Positions 1-9,363 of a DNA stretch of 64,000 nucleotides are shown here, in pieces; position 1 is the stretch's first letter, and every line of letters begins with the position of its first letter. Location: assembly GCF_014197915.1 (NCBI RefSeq), contig NZ_JACIGK010000017.1, positions 26,212 through 90,211 on the forward strand. The letters are read 5' to 3'. Origin of the DNA: Roseospira visakhapatnamensis (GTDB lineage Bacteria; Pseudomonadota; Alphaproteobacteria; Rhodospirillales; Rhodospirillaceae). Below the pieces are notes generated by a model, which saw only the letters and a list, made by a program, of their open reading frames with translations, had not been told where the DNA came from and searched no databases. The position numbers and the translations under genes were made by a program.

Positions 1-351
1 CCCGTGCCCGTGCCTGTCTACACGGGCGTACTCGGCCCCTCGCTTCGTTTCCTGTTGGAAAAAAAGCGTCCCTCCATCGCAATGTTTGTTATGCCATGCT
101 CAAGCGAATTGTGGCAAATTGGAATGGATGATCGTCGCGGCGATTTTTTGCCAAGGATATAGTCACGGTTACTCGGACAGAGCGATGACAATATCTGGAA
201 ACAACTTTGTCGTGGGAAAGCTGCTCTCACACGTGAGATAGTGGTATCGTGGCAACGTCTGTGGGCGTTTCCGCCTTTCACAGCGGGCCGCGCGGCTCCA
301 AGGGGGCCAGGGTCCATCGAAATCAGGCGATTTGAACGGGCGATCTGAACA
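1..351. other. Gene-free leader of the signalling operon
   Basis: No convincing gene is seen here. The stretch is visibly less GC-rich than the coding DNA around it, as expected of a promoter region. Bases 6-12 and 21-27 are inverted copies of GCCCGTG and could be the end of a transcript entering from the left. A perfect palindrome lies at 225-238. Long reading frames on the minus strand are spill-over from the GC-rich gene that starts at 352. Confidence 0.6.
225..238. promoter_or_regulatory. Palindrome TCTCACACGTGAGA, possible operator
   Basis: Six-base arms TCTCAC and GTGAGA flank a two-base centre, 114 bases before the start of the large sensor kinase gene. The symmetry and position suit a dimeric regulator. 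No regulator is identified, so the role is inferred. Confidence 0.3.
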
Positions 352-3300
352 ATGGACAATCCGTCGGAGCAGGTGCGCGGCCCGGCGCTGTGGCGAAGTC
401 GGGATTTCGTGCTGTTCCGCGAGGCGGATCCCGATCTGGGCCGAGTGCTGCGCCTCGAAACGCTGCAAGACCACCCCGAACCGGTCGTGCTGAGCCGCAT
501 GCACCATGCCCTGGGGCTGGCACCGATTCTCGACCCGGCGTGGGCGACGATTCCCCTGGCCTTTCGCGAGGCGGGGGGACGGGCGTCGCTGGTCTTGGCC
601 GATCCCGGCGGAGTCTTGCTCGGCGAGATCCTGGCGCGGCACGGCGAGGACCGGGACGGCACCGATATGGCGGCCCGGCTGCGTCTGGCGATCGCCCTGG
701 CCCAGGCCCTGGCGCGGCTGCATGCGACGGGCCTGATTCACAAGAATGTCAATCCAGGCGTCTTCCTCGTGGCCCCGGACGACGGCCGGGCCTGGCTGAC
801 CGGCTTCACCCTGGCCTCGATGGTGTCGCGCGAGCGTCGGGCGGGGGCCAGGACGGCCACCATCGGCAGCCTTCCCCACGCGTCGCCCGAGCAGACCGGG
901 CGCATGAACCGGTCGGTGGACAGTCGCAGCGACCTCTATGCCCTCGGCGTGGTGCTGTTCGAGCTGTTCACGGGCCGGCTGCCGTTCTCGGCGGAGGACT
1001 CCCTGGAATGGGTGCACTGCCATGTCGCCCGGCAACCGCTGACCCCGTTGGATGTCGCGCCCGACCTGCCCGCGATCGTCTCGGACATCATCCTCAAGCT
1101 TCTGTCGAAAATGGCGGAAGACCGCTATCAGAGTGCCTCGGGGCTGGCCGCCGACCTGACGGCTTGTCTGGAGTCCCTGACCACCTGTGGCTTCATCCCC
1201 CGGTTCGCCCTGGGGGAGCGCGACAATCCCGGGCGCCTGATGGTGCCGGAAACCCTGTACGGCCGGGAACGCCCGCTGTCCGTCCTGACGACCACCCTGG
1301 ACCGCGTCCGGGAGTCCGGGACGGTGGCGCTGATCCTGGTCGCGGGGTCGTCCGGCGTGGGCAAGTCGGCCCTGATCACCCGCTTCCAGGCCATGGCCCT
1401 GGACCGGGGGGCCACGTTCGGGGGCGGCAAGTTCGATCAGCACAAGCGCGACATCCCCTATGTGACCTTCGCCCAGGCCTTCGACTCCCTGGTCCGCCAG
1501 GTCCTGTCGGAGGATGACGCGCGGGTCGCCGAGGCGCGGCGCGCCATCCAGAAGGCCGTGGGGCAGAACGGGCGCCTGCTGACCGACCTCATTCCCGTTC
1601 TGGAAAGCCTCATCGGTCCGCAGCCGCCGGTGCCGGACCTGCCGGTGAGCGAGGCCCGGGTCCGCTTCCAGTCCGTGTTCGGCCGCTTCATCCAGGTGTT
1701 CGCGATCGCCGACCATCCGCTGGTCCTGGCGCTGGACGATCTGCAATGGATCGACTCCGCGTCGCTGCGGATGCTGGAGTACCTGTGCGGTCGCCCGGAC
1801 CTGGGGCGCCTGCTGATCGTCGGCAGCTACCGCAGCAACGAGACACCGCCATCGCATCCGATGATGCTGGCGCTGGAGACCATCCGGAGCACGGGCACGC
1901 CGGTGACCACGGTGGCGTTGGAACCGCTTGCCCAGATGGACCTGGCGCGCATGGTGGCCGACTGCCTGCGCGCGCCGCCGGACCAGGTGGCGCCGCTGCT
2001 GGCCCTGGTGCGGGAGAAGACCGGCGGCACCCCCTTCTTCGTCATCCAGTTCCTGGAGGCGCTGGTGGACGACGGCTTGCTGTCGGTCGATCCCCGCTCC
2101 TGCGAGTGGCTGTGGGACACGGACAAGATCCGGGGCAAGGGGTTCACCGACAACCTCGTCGATCTGATGACCGCCCGCCTCAACCGGCTGCCCGACGCGG
2201 TTCAGGACGAACTGCGGCGGATCGCCTGCCTGGGCAACGCGGTGGACCTGTCCACGCTGGCCCTGGTCCAGGACCGGACCGAGGATGCCGTCCTTGTCGG
2301 CGTCTCCCAGGCGTTGCGGGCGGAACTCCTGTACCACGACGCCGGACGGCTGGTGTTTCTCCACGACCGGGTGCGCGAGGCGGCCTATCGCTCCATGCCG
2401 GAGACCGAGCGGGTCGCGGCGCACCTGCGGATCGGGCGGATCCTGGCGGACACGCTCTCGCCGGAGGTGTTGGAAAGCGAGATCTTCGACGTCATCCACC
2501 ACTGGAACCAAGCCCGTGACCAGATCACCGATCCCGGCGAGCGGGACCGCCTCTGCGATCTGAACATGACGGCCGGGCGGCGGGCCCGGGCCTCGACCGC
2601 GCATGCGTCGGCGCTCGTCTATTTCCGTCTGGCCCGGGACCTGCTGCCCGCGGACTCCTGGTCGGTGGCGCCCGCGCGTACCTTCGACCTGCTCCTGGAT
2701 CTGGCGGAGAGCGAATCCCTGGCGGGCCATCACGACGAGGCGGACGCCCTGTTCACCCGGCTTCTGGAGCGGGCGCCCTCGTCGGATCAGGCGGTTCGGG
2801 TCTGGCGTCTGCGATTCCGCCTGTTCATGGTGGCGGGCAAGGTGGTCGAGGCGCTGACCGTGGCCATCGACGCCCTGGCCCAGTTCGGCCTGACCTGCCC
2901 CGAGACGCCGGAGGCGATGGAGGCGGCCCTGGCGCGGGAGCGGGCGGACCTGCGCGCCACCGTGGACCGGATCGGGCTGGAGGCGCTGCGGAATCAGCCC
3001 GACTGCGACGATCCCCAGACCCGCAACCTGCTCGGCCTGATCGCCGACGCCATCCCCGTCGTCTTCCACGTCAAGCCGCCGCTGTATCCCTACCTCGGCC
3101 TGAAGGGGATCAACCTGTCCCTGCGGCACGGCGCGACCGGGGAATCCTGCGCGGCCTTCAGCGGCTACGGTGTCTGGCTCATGGCCTCGTTCGAGGATAT
3201 TCCCGCCGCCGTCGCCTTTTCCGAGGCCGCCTTGCGTCTCGCGGAACGGTCCGACGCCGCGCCGTTGCTGGGGGCCACCCAGTTCCGGCACGGCTACTTC

Positions 3301-6291
3301 GTCGCGCTCTGGCGCCGCCCCCTGGCCGACTGCCTGCGCATCCTGGATGATTCGTTCCGATCTTGCATCGAGACGGGTGACTGGATCTACGCGGCCAGCG
3401 CCGCCAGCACATCCGGGTGGTATTGCGTCGAGCAGGGGTTGCCACTGTCCGTTTATGCCGAGCGGCTGGACCGCTTCGCCTCGTTCGTGGACTCGACCCG
3501 CATTCCCTGGGCGACCAGCCTGTTGCGCCTGCAAACCCTGATGCTGGCCACCCTGCGCGGGGAGGACGGGGATCCCGGGGGCGAGGGGGGCGGGGACCGG
3601 GTCACGACCCTCGAAGCGGACACGCGCGCCACCCTGGAGGCCACGGGCCACACCCACGCCCTGGCGGTCTATCATGCCATGAAGCAAGTCCAGTTGTTCA
3701 TGCTGGGGCATGTCGACCGGTCGCTGGACCAGGCCGACATCGCGGCCGGCATGAGCGTCAAGCTGGTGTCGTCGCTGGCGCTGTTCACGCATGTCTTCTA
3801 TGCCGCGATGGCCATGGCCTGCCTGCGTGACGAGGCACCCGCCGAACGCTGGGCGACGCTCGCGCCCCGGTTCGACGGACACCGGCGTCAGCTAAGGCGC
3901 TGGGCCGAAAACTGCCCCGAGAGCTTCCGGGCCCACCATCTGCTGGTCGAGGCGGAAGCCGCGCACGTCGAGGCGCGGGACATGGACGCCCTGTCCCTTT
4001 ACGAGCAGGCCATCGCCGCCGCCCGCGAGACCGGGCGCCTGCCCGTGGAGGGCATCGCCTGCGAACGGGCCGGGCGGCTCGCCCGCGAGATCGGGCTGGG
4101 CACCGCCGCAGGGGCTTACATGCGGGATGCCCGCTATGCCTTCGAGCGCTGGGGCGCCGTCGCCAAGGTTCGGCACCTGGACCGGACCCATCCCGGGCTG
4201 GCGGACGCGGCCTGGGACGATGGCCGGGCCAGCGATCAGATCGGCGTCGGCGACCTGGACCTCGCGGCGGTCATCAAGGCGCAGCAGGCCGTCTCCGGGC
4301 AGATCGTCCTGTCCAAGCTGGTGGAGGCCCTGCTGCGCATCGTCGTCGAGCACGCCGGCGCGGACCGGGGCCTGCTGCTGATGCGGCAGACCGACACCTT
4401 CCTGGTGGCCGCCGAGGCCACGGTCGGGGACGGGGGCATCACCGTGGCCTCCGGCTCGCGGCCGGTGGACGACGACGCGCTTGCCATGACGGTGTTTCAC
4501 TACGTGGCCCGCACCCGGGAACGGGTCCTGGTGGACAACGCCGCCGAGCCGGGCATCGTCGGCACCGAAGGTTACGCGGCGCGGACGGGGGTCCGGTCCA
4601 TCGTTTGCCTGCCGGTCATGACCCGGGGCGAGATGACGACCATCCTGTATCTGGAGAATCGCCTGGCCGCCAACGCCTTCACGCGAAACCGCGTAGCCGT
4701 GCTGGACATGCTGATCTCCCAGGCGTCCATCTCGCTGGAAAACGCCACCCTGTACGCGGACATGGAGGATCGCGTCCGCGCGCGGACGCGGGACCTCGTC
4801 CAGTCGCTGGACCTGGTCCGGACCAAGGGCGAGCAGGTGGGCATCCTGCTCGACAACTCCGACCAGGGTTTCCTGTCCTGCGACCGCAGCCTGATCGTGG
4901 ATGTCGAATACAGCCGGGCGTGCGAGACGATGCTCGACACCATGCCGGCCGGACAGCGGATCGACCAGTTGCTCTGGGCCGACACGCCGGCGAGCGCCGA
5001 CCTGATCCGCGACGTCATCCCCACGGTGCTGGACGACATCGATCCGCTGCGGGCGGAAATGATGATCGGCCTTCTGCCCTCGGAGATCGTCCGCCGGGAC
5101 CGGATCCTGGAGGCCCAGTACAAGGTGCTGGAAAACCGGCACATGATGCTGGTGTTGACGGACGTCACGGCGGAGCGCCGGCTGCGCGAGCGGGTCAGCG
5201 AGGAACGCCGGCACCTGGAGATGATCGTCGCGGCGGTGACGGAAGGCCACGAGTTCTTCGAGACCGTCGCCTCGGTCCGGGCCTTCGCGCGCGAGGGCCT
5301 GGAGGCGCTCCTTGCCTCGGGCGCCGCGCCGGAGACCGTGGTGCGCGACATCTACCGCGAGGTGCATACCCTCAAGGGCATGCTGAACCAGTTCAGCTTC
5401 TCGGCCACGCCCCGGGCGCTGCACGCCCTGGAGGACACGCTGACCCTGTTGCGCGACGGCGAGACGCCGCCGGGCCTGGCGGCCGTCGCCGAGGCCGTCC
5501 GCGCCGTGCCCTGCGCCGACCTGCTGGACCGGGACCTGGACGTGATCCGCCAGGTGCTGGGCGAGGAGTTCCTGGCGGCCGGCAAGCGGGTGATGCTGAC
5601 CCAGGATCAGGTGCGGCGCCTGAAGCGGCTGGCCGCCGACCTGCTGGCGGGCCGGGTGGTCAACGTGGCCGCCGGGGAGATCCGGACCCTGCTGCTGGAG
5701 GTGGGCGCGCTGGGCAAGGTGTCGGTGAAGCAGGCGCTGGCCGGCTTCGCGCCCCTGGTCCAGCGCCTGGCCGAGCGCGACGACAAGGACGTCGAGCCGC
5801 TGGAGGTCCTGGGCGCCGACCTGCTGGTGGAGCCGGACCGCTTCAGTCCGTTCCTGCGCTCGCTGGGGCATGTGGTCCGCAACGCCGTTACCCACGGCAT
5901 CGAGCCACCCCAGGAACGCCTGCGCAGGGCGAAGGCCGCGGCGGGCCGGGTGACCTGCGTGGTGCTGGACCAGGGGGAGACGATTCGCATCGAGATCGCG
6001 GATGACGGCGGCGGCATCGACCCCGAGGCCCTGAGACGGCGGGCCGCCTTCCTGTTCGGCCCCCGGACGGTGCGGGATCTGTCGAGCCAGGGGGTGATGG
6101 ACCTGCTGTTTCTCGACGGTCTCTCCACACGGGAGGTGGCCAATGACGTCGCCGGCCGGGGCGTGGGCATGGCGGCGGTCCGCCACGCGGTGCGCGGGCT
6201 GGGCGGGGACATCCAGGTGGACACCGAACCGGGCCGGGGGACCCGGTTCATTTTCACCGTGCGCAATGCCGGCGGCGAGGGGCCGGAATGA
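352..6291 (+). CDS. Giant hybrid sensor: pseudokinase, AAA ATPase, GAF, HPt and CheA-type kinase
   Basis: A 1979-residue soluble signalling protein. Residues ~20-275 have a Ser/Thr kinase fold, but the catalytic loop reads HKNVNP (N132 for the HRD aspartate) and DFG is replaced by TGF (T150). Residues ~300-560 are an AAA/STAND ATPase with Walker A GSSGVGKS (332-339) and Walker B LALDD (D462, D463). A long helical, probably TPR-like stretch follows, then a GAF domain (~1311-1465), a weak PAS-like region and an HPt-like helix with HTLKGM (H1672). The C-terminus is a CheA-style ATPase: N-box HVVRNAVTHGIE (N1844), DDGGGID and GRGVGM. No CheW-like domain and no membrane segment are seen. It is presumed to autophosphorylate and feed the receiver at 6901. 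The stop overlaps the next start. The upstream ribosome site is weak, so the start is likely but not certain. Confidence 0.9.
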   Translation: MDNPSEQVRGPALWRSRDFVLFREADPDLGRVLRLETLQDHPEPVVLSRMHHALGLAPILDPAWATIPLAFREAGGRASLVLADPGGVLLGEILARHGEDRDGTDMAARLRLAIALAQALARLHATGLIHKNVNPGVFLVAPDDGRAWLTGFTLASMVSRERRAGARTATIGSLPHASPEQTGRMNRSVDSRSDLYALGVVLFELFTGRLPFSAEDSLEWVHCHVARQPLTPLDVAPDLPAIVSDIILKLLSKMAEDRYQSASGLAADLTACLESLTTCGFIPRFALGERDNPGRLMVPETLYGRERPLSVLTTTLDRVRESGTVALILVAGSSGVGKSALITRFQAMALDRGATFGGGKFDQHKRDIPYVTFAQAFDSLVRQVLSEDDARVAEARRAIQKAVGQNGRLLTDLIPVLESLIGPQPPVPDLPVSEARVRFQSVFGRFIQVFAIADHPLVLALDDLQWIDSASLRMLEYLCGRPDLGRLLIVGSYRSNETPPSHPMMLALETIRSTGTPVTTVALEPLAQMDLARMVADCLRAPPDQVAPLLALVREKTGGTPFFVIQFLEALVDDGLLSVDPRSCEWLWDTDKIRGKGFTDNLVDLMTARLNRLPDAVQDELRRIACLGNAVDLSTLALVQDRTEDAVLVGVSQALRAELLYHDAGRLVFLHDRVREAAYRSMPETERVAAHLRIGRILADTLSPEVLESEIFDVIHHWNQARDQITDPGERDRLCDLNMTAGRRARASTAHASALVYFRLARDLLPADSWSVAPARTFDLLLDLAESESLAGHHDEADALFTRLLERAPSSDQAVRVWRLRFRLFMVAGKVVEALTVAIDALAQFGLTCPETPEAMEAALARERADLRATVDRIGLEALRNQPDCDDPQTRNLLGLIADAIPVVFHVKPPLYPYLGLKGINLSLRHGATGESCAAFSGYGVWLMASFEDIPAAVAFSEAALRLAERSDAAPLLGATQFRHGYFVALWRRPLADCLRILDDSFRSCIETGDWIYAASAASTSGWYCVEQGLPLSVYAERLDRFASFVDSTRIPWATSLLRLQTLMLATLRGEDGDPGGEGGGDRVTTLEADTRATLEATGHTHALAVYHAMKQVQLFMLGHVDRSLDQADIAAGMSVKLVSSLALFTHVFYAAMAMACLRDEAPAERWATLAPRFDGHRRQLRRWAENCPESFRAHHLLVEAEAAHVEARDMDALSLYEQAIAAARETGRLPVEGIACERAGRLAREIGLGTAAGAYMRDARYAFERWGAVAKVRHLDRTHPGLADAAWDDGRASDQIGVGDLDLAAVIKAQQAVSGQIVLSKLVEALLRIVVEHAGADRGLLLMRQTDTFLVAAEATVGDGGITVASGSRPVDDDALAMTVFHYVARTRERVLVDNAAEPGIVGTEGYAARTGVRSIVCLPVMTRGEMTTILYLENRLAANAFTRNRVAVLDMLISQASISLENATLYADMEDRVRARTRDLVQSLDLVRTKGEQVGILLDNSDQGFLSCDRSLIVDVEYSRACETMLDTMPAGQRIDQLLWADTPASADLIRDVIPTVLDDIDPLRAEMMIGLLPSEIVRRDRILEAQYKVLENRHMMLVLTDVTAERRLRERVSEERRHLEMIVAAVTEGHEFFETVASVRAFAREGLEALLASGAAPETVVRDIYREVHTLKGMLNQFSFSATPRALHALEDTLTLLRDGETPPGLAAVAEAVRAVPCADLLDRDLDVIRQVLGEEFLAAGKRVMLTQDQVRRLKRLAADLLAGRVVNVAAGEIRTLLLEVGALGKVSVKQALAGFAPLVQRLAERDDKDVEPLEVLGADLLVEPDRFSPFLRSLGHVVRNAVTHGIEPPQERLRRAKAAAGRVTCVVLDQGETIRIEIADDGGGIDPEALRRRAAFLFGPRTVRDLSSQGVMDLLFLDGLSTREVANDVAGRGVGMAAVRHAVRGLGGDIQVDTEPGRGTRFIFTVRNAGGEGPE

Positions 6292-6818
6292 TGATGATGG
6301 CGCCGGTGATGCCGCTTTCGACCCTCATGTCCTCGATCCTGCGACGGACGCGCCGGATCCTGCTCGCCACGGCGGCGATCAACATCGATGCCGTGGAACG
6401 CTTCGACGGTGATGTGTCGGCGCTGGATTTGCACGACATCACGGCGGTCGGCGGGTTCGGCGAGCCGATCGGCGTTCGCGCCGCCTTCAGTTTCGACAAT
6501 TCCCTGCTGAGGGCTCTGTATGGCCGGTTCACGGCCGACATCCCGGTCCCACGGGGACAGGAGGACCTGTTCTGCCGGGATACCGCGGCCGAGATCGCCA
6601 ACATGATTCTGGGCACCTCGTCCGGCGATTTTCCCGAGGTGGGGCGGTCCATTGCCATGACCCCCGTCATCGTCCTGACGGAAGACCGGCATATCGATCG
6701 CCGCCACCACGCGGTTTTCGGCACCATGCGGGTGCGCGCGCCCAGCGGGCGCCTGGACGTCCACCTGTTGCGTCCCAGGGAGCTTTTCGACAACAGGCTG
6801 AATCAACTGGTTGTTTAG
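6288..6818 (+). CDS. CheX/CheC-like phosphatase-domain protein
   Basis: A 176-residue soluble protein. Residues 98-105 read DTAAEIAN, matching the D/S-x3-E-x2-N signature by which CheC, CheX and FliY position water to dephosphorylate CheY-P (D98, E102, N105). The flanking FDNSLLRALYGRF and the later MTPVIVL strands fit the CheX fold. Family knowledge says such proteins terminate a receiver signal; here the obvious substrate is the CheY-like protein encoded 82 bases downstream. The start codon overlaps the stop of the kinase gene (ATGA), so the two are probably translationally coupled. The run of four methionines at the start leaves the exact initiator uncertain by up to nine bases. Confidence 0.78.
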   Translation: MMMMAPVMPLSTLMSSILRRTRRILLATAAINIDAVERFDGDVSALDLHDITAVGGFGEPIGVRAAFSFDNSLLRALYGRFTADIPVPRGQEDLFCRDTAAEIANMILGTSSGDFPEVGRSIAMTPVIVLTEDRHIDRRHHAVFGTMRVRAPSGRLDVHLLRPRELFDNRLNQLVV

Positions 6819-6900
6819 CGTCCGCCCGGCCTGTCCGGGGGGCGCCGGGCGGGGCATCCCCGGTCCCGGACCGGGACACGGGCGATGACAGGGAGGGGGA

Positions 6901-7290
6901 GTGATGTCTCTGGCAGGCAGACGGGCCATGGTCGTGGACGATTCCGTGATCGCCGCGAGCAAGCTGCGCGTGGCCCTGGAATCCCTTGGGCACACGGTGG
7001 TGGGCAGCGCGGCAAGCGGCGCGGATGCTCCGGCGCTGTATCGGGATCTGCGTCCGGACTTCGTGACCATGGATATCGTCATGCCCGACATGGACGGTGT
7101 TCAGGCAACCCGCGAGATTCTGTCGGAGTTCCCCGATGCCGTGGTCATCATGGTGACATCTCTTGGGCAGGAAAGAATGGTTATGGACGCCCTCAAGGCG
7201 GGGGCGTTAGGCTATATCGTCAAGCCGATCAAGGCTGAGGCGATCAGTTCGACGTTGGACAGGCTGACAAGTCGATTCGAAAACAGATGA
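6901..7290 (+). CDS. Single-domain CheY-like response regulator
   Basis: A 129-residue stand-alone receiver. The acidic pair is D13/D14 in VVDDS, the phosphoacceptor is D58 in TMDIVMPDMDG, the switch threonine lies in MVTSLGQE and the conserved lysine in IVKPIK. There is no output domain, so it must act by binding a partner. Neighbours suggest it takes phosphate from the CheA-type kinase, loses it through the CheX-like protein and acts on the diguanylate cyclase whose start overlaps its stop. Initiation is either GTG at 6901 or ATG at 6904, both behind a GGAGGGGGA ribosome site. Confidence 0.93.
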   Translation: MMSLAGRRAMVVDDSVIAASKLRVALESLGHTVVGSAASGADAPALYRDLRPDFVTMDIVMPDMDGVQATREILSEFPDAVVIMVTSLGQERMVMDALKAGALGYIVKPIKAEAISSTLDRLTSRFENR

Positions 7291-8207
7291 TTTACGTCGA
7301 CGCGTCCGATTCACTTGACCCGTGGGACTCCTGGATGGCCGCCCAGGACGCCATCCCGTTTCCTGTTTATGTTGTCCACGCGGATACCCTGAAGTTGCTC
7401 GCGGTGAACACCGCGATGCGCAAGCGCTCCGGGTCGGTCGTGGGGGGGCTTTGCTACAAGGAGATCTACGGGCAGGATGTCCCGTGCATGCATTGTCCTC
7501 TGGTGGAGATGATGGCCAAAAAGGACATGAGCCGGCGCAAGATGGTGTTCGAACTGTTCAATGAGGCCGATGACCGCTGGTACCAGATGGAGGAGACCCT
7601 GATACCCTGGCACGACGGGACCGTGGCCAAGTACTCCATCGCCGTCGACGTCACCGCCCTGAAGGAAACCCAGAACGCCCTTGTGGAGGCCCACGCGGAA
7701 CTGGCCCTGACCAGCCGTCAACTGGAACGCCTCGCCATCACCGACCAACTCACCGGCTTGAGCAACCGCCGTCGCCTGGACGACACCTTGACGTCCGAGG
7801 TCCAGCGGGCGGAACGCTACGGGACGACGCTCTCGGCGATCATCTGTGACGTGGACCGGTTCAAGGACATCAATGATCTCCACGGCCATCAGGTGGGAGA
7901 CGCCGTCCTGACCGAGATGGCCCAGGTGCTGAAGGACAATGTGCGGCACCTGGATACCGTGGGGCGCTGGGGTGGCGAGGAATTCGCCATCATTTGCCCG
8001 GAAACCGCCGAGGATGGCGCCCTCACCCTGGCCGAGAAGCTGCGCGGCACCATCGCCGGGCACGACCTTTCGGTCGCGGGGCGCAAGACCATGTCCTTTG
8101 GCGTGGCCACCTTCCGGCCCGGGGAAACGGTCACGGACTTGATCCGCCGCGCCGACAAGGCGTTGTATCGCGCCAAGGAGAAGGGGCGGAATCGGGTCGA
8201 GACCTGA
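7287..8207 (+). CDS. PAS-GGDEF diguanylate cyclase
   Basis: A 306-residue soluble protein predicted to make cyclic di-GMP from two GTP. Residues ~15-125 form a PAS domain with a cysteine cluster (C56, C67, C70, with H69 between the last two) in the pattern CY...PCxxCP. A short coiled linker (~128-150) leads to the GGDEF domain, whose active site is GGEEF (229-233). The allosteric inhibitory RxxD (R220, D223) lies exactly five residues before it, so product inhibition is expected. Its ATG overlaps the receiver stop codon (ATGA). It is the probable output of the operon: phosphorylation state of the receiver would set c-di-GMP synthesis. The PAS ligand is unknown. Confidence 0.92.
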   Translation: MIYVDASDSLDPWDSWMAAQDAIPFPVYVVHADTLKLLAVNTAMRKRSGSVVGGLCYKEIYGQDVPCMHCPLVEMMAKKDMSRRKMVFELFNEADDRWYQMEETLIPWHDGTVAKYSIAVDVTALKETQNALVEAHAELALTSRQLERLAITDQLTGLSNRRRLDDTLTSEVQRAERYGTTLSAIICDVDRFKDINDLHGHQVGDAVLTEMAQVLKDNVRHLDTVGRWGGEEFAIICPETAEDGALTLAEKLRGTIAGHDLSVAGRKTMSFGVATFRPGETVTDLIRRADKALYRAKEKGRNRVET

Positions 8208-8373
8208 GTCTCGCGACCGGCCCGTCGTGAATGATCGCGCACCCGCGCCCGCGCTCCGACCCCCGCACGATCGTCGCCCGCCCTTGCCCGCGCGCCCTTG
8301 GGCGGGGTACCCATGCGGCCTGGATCCTGAGGCGTCCCCGGGGCGCCCTGTCTGTCTCGCGAGAGGTGCCCCC

Positions 8374-9363
8374 ATGACCACCCTGGTGACCGGTGCCACC
8401 GGCTTCGTCGGTGCCGCCGTGACCCGTGCCCTGCTGGCGCGGGGCGAGGCGGTGCGCTGCCTGGCCCGCTCCGGCGGCGACCGGCGCAACCTTGACGGCC
8501 TGGACGTGGAGGTCGCCGAGGGCGACCTGACCGATCCGGCCTCGCTGCGCGCCGCCGCCCGGGGCTGCGACGCCCTCTATCACGTGGCCGCCGACTACCG
8601 GCTGTGGATCCCGGACCCGCCGGCCATGGACCGGGTCAACGTGGACGGCTCGCGGGCCGTCATCCGCGCGGCCCTGGAGGCCGGGGCACGGCGCGCGGTC
8701 TACACCAGTTCGGTGGCCGTGCTGCGCTCCCATGCCGACGGCACGCCCGCCGACGAGGACACCCCGACCACCGAGGCCGACATGATCGGCGCCTACAAGC
8801 GCTCCAAATACCGGGCCGAGGCCGCCGTCGCCGCCCTGGTGCGCGACGAGGGCGCGCCGGTGGTGATCGTCAATCCCTCCACCCCCATCGGCCCGCGCGA
8901 CGTCAAGCCCACGCCCACCGGCCGGGTGATCGTCGAGGCCGCCGCCGGGCGCATGCCGGCCTATGTGGACACCGGCCTGAACGTGGCCCATGTGGACGAC
9001 GTGGCCGCCGGCCACCTGCTGGCCTTCGACAGGGGGGCCGTGGGCGCGCGCTACATCCTGGGGGGCGAAGACCTGACGCTGGCCCGGATCCTGGCCGAGG
9101 TGGCGGCCCTGGTGGGACGCCGCCCGCCCACGGTCCGCCTGCCGCACGACCTGATCCTGCCCTTTGCGCGGGTGGCCGAGGGGATCGCGCGCGTCACCGG
9201 CAAGGAACCCTTCGCCACCGTGGACGGCCTGCGCATGGCCAAGAAGCGCATGTTCTTCTCCAGCGCCAAGGCCGCGCGGGACCTAGGCTACGCCTGGCGC
9301 CCCGCGCGCGCGGCCCTGGCCGACGCCGTGGCCTGGTTCCAAGACAACGGATATGTCCGATGA
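8374..9363 (+). CDS. hpnA: Hopanoid-associated sugar epimerase HpnA
   Basis: A 329-residue NAD(P)-dependent extended short-chain dehydrogenase. The Rossmann motif is TGATGFVG near the N-terminus. The catalytic tyrosine and lysine are in GAYKRSKYRAE, and NPSTPIGPRDVKPTPTG is typical of the HpnA/dihydroflavonol-reductase-like family. It is called HpnA because hpnN follows with overlapping codons, an arrangement known in hopanoid producers; HpnA is thought to act on the sugar-derived head group of extended hopanoids. The ATG at 8374 sits behind GAGAGGTG and starts exactly at the conserved MTTLVTGATG, so upstream in-frame codons are not used. Confidence 0.88.
   Translation: MTTLVTGATGFVGAAVTRALLARGEAVRCLARSGGDRRNLDGLDVEVAEGDLTDPASLRAAARGCDALYHVAADYRLWIPDPPAMDRVNVDGSRAVIRAALEAGARRAVYTSSVAVLRSHADGTPADEDTPTTEADMIGAYKRSKYRAEAAVAALVRDEGAPVVIVNPSTPIGPRDVKPTPTGRVIVEAAAGRMPAYVDTGLNVAHVDDVAAGHLLAFDRGAVGARYILGGEDLTLARILAEVAALVGRRPPTVRLPHDLILPFARVAEGIARVTGKEPFATVDGLRMAKKRMFFSSAKAARDLGYAWRPARAALADAVAWFQDNGYVR

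Noticed and set aside
169..3882. Very long open frame on the minus strand opposite the big sensor kinase
   Set aside because: It is antisense to a gene with clear domains. Its product is Gly/Arg/Gln/His-rich without any recognisable motif, as expected from the complement of GC-rich codons.
8604..9359. Upstream extension of hpnN inside hpnA
   Set aside because: The extension is in a shifted frame over the conserved HpnA sequence and is Arg/Gly/Pro-rich. HpnN starts at the ATGA overlap.
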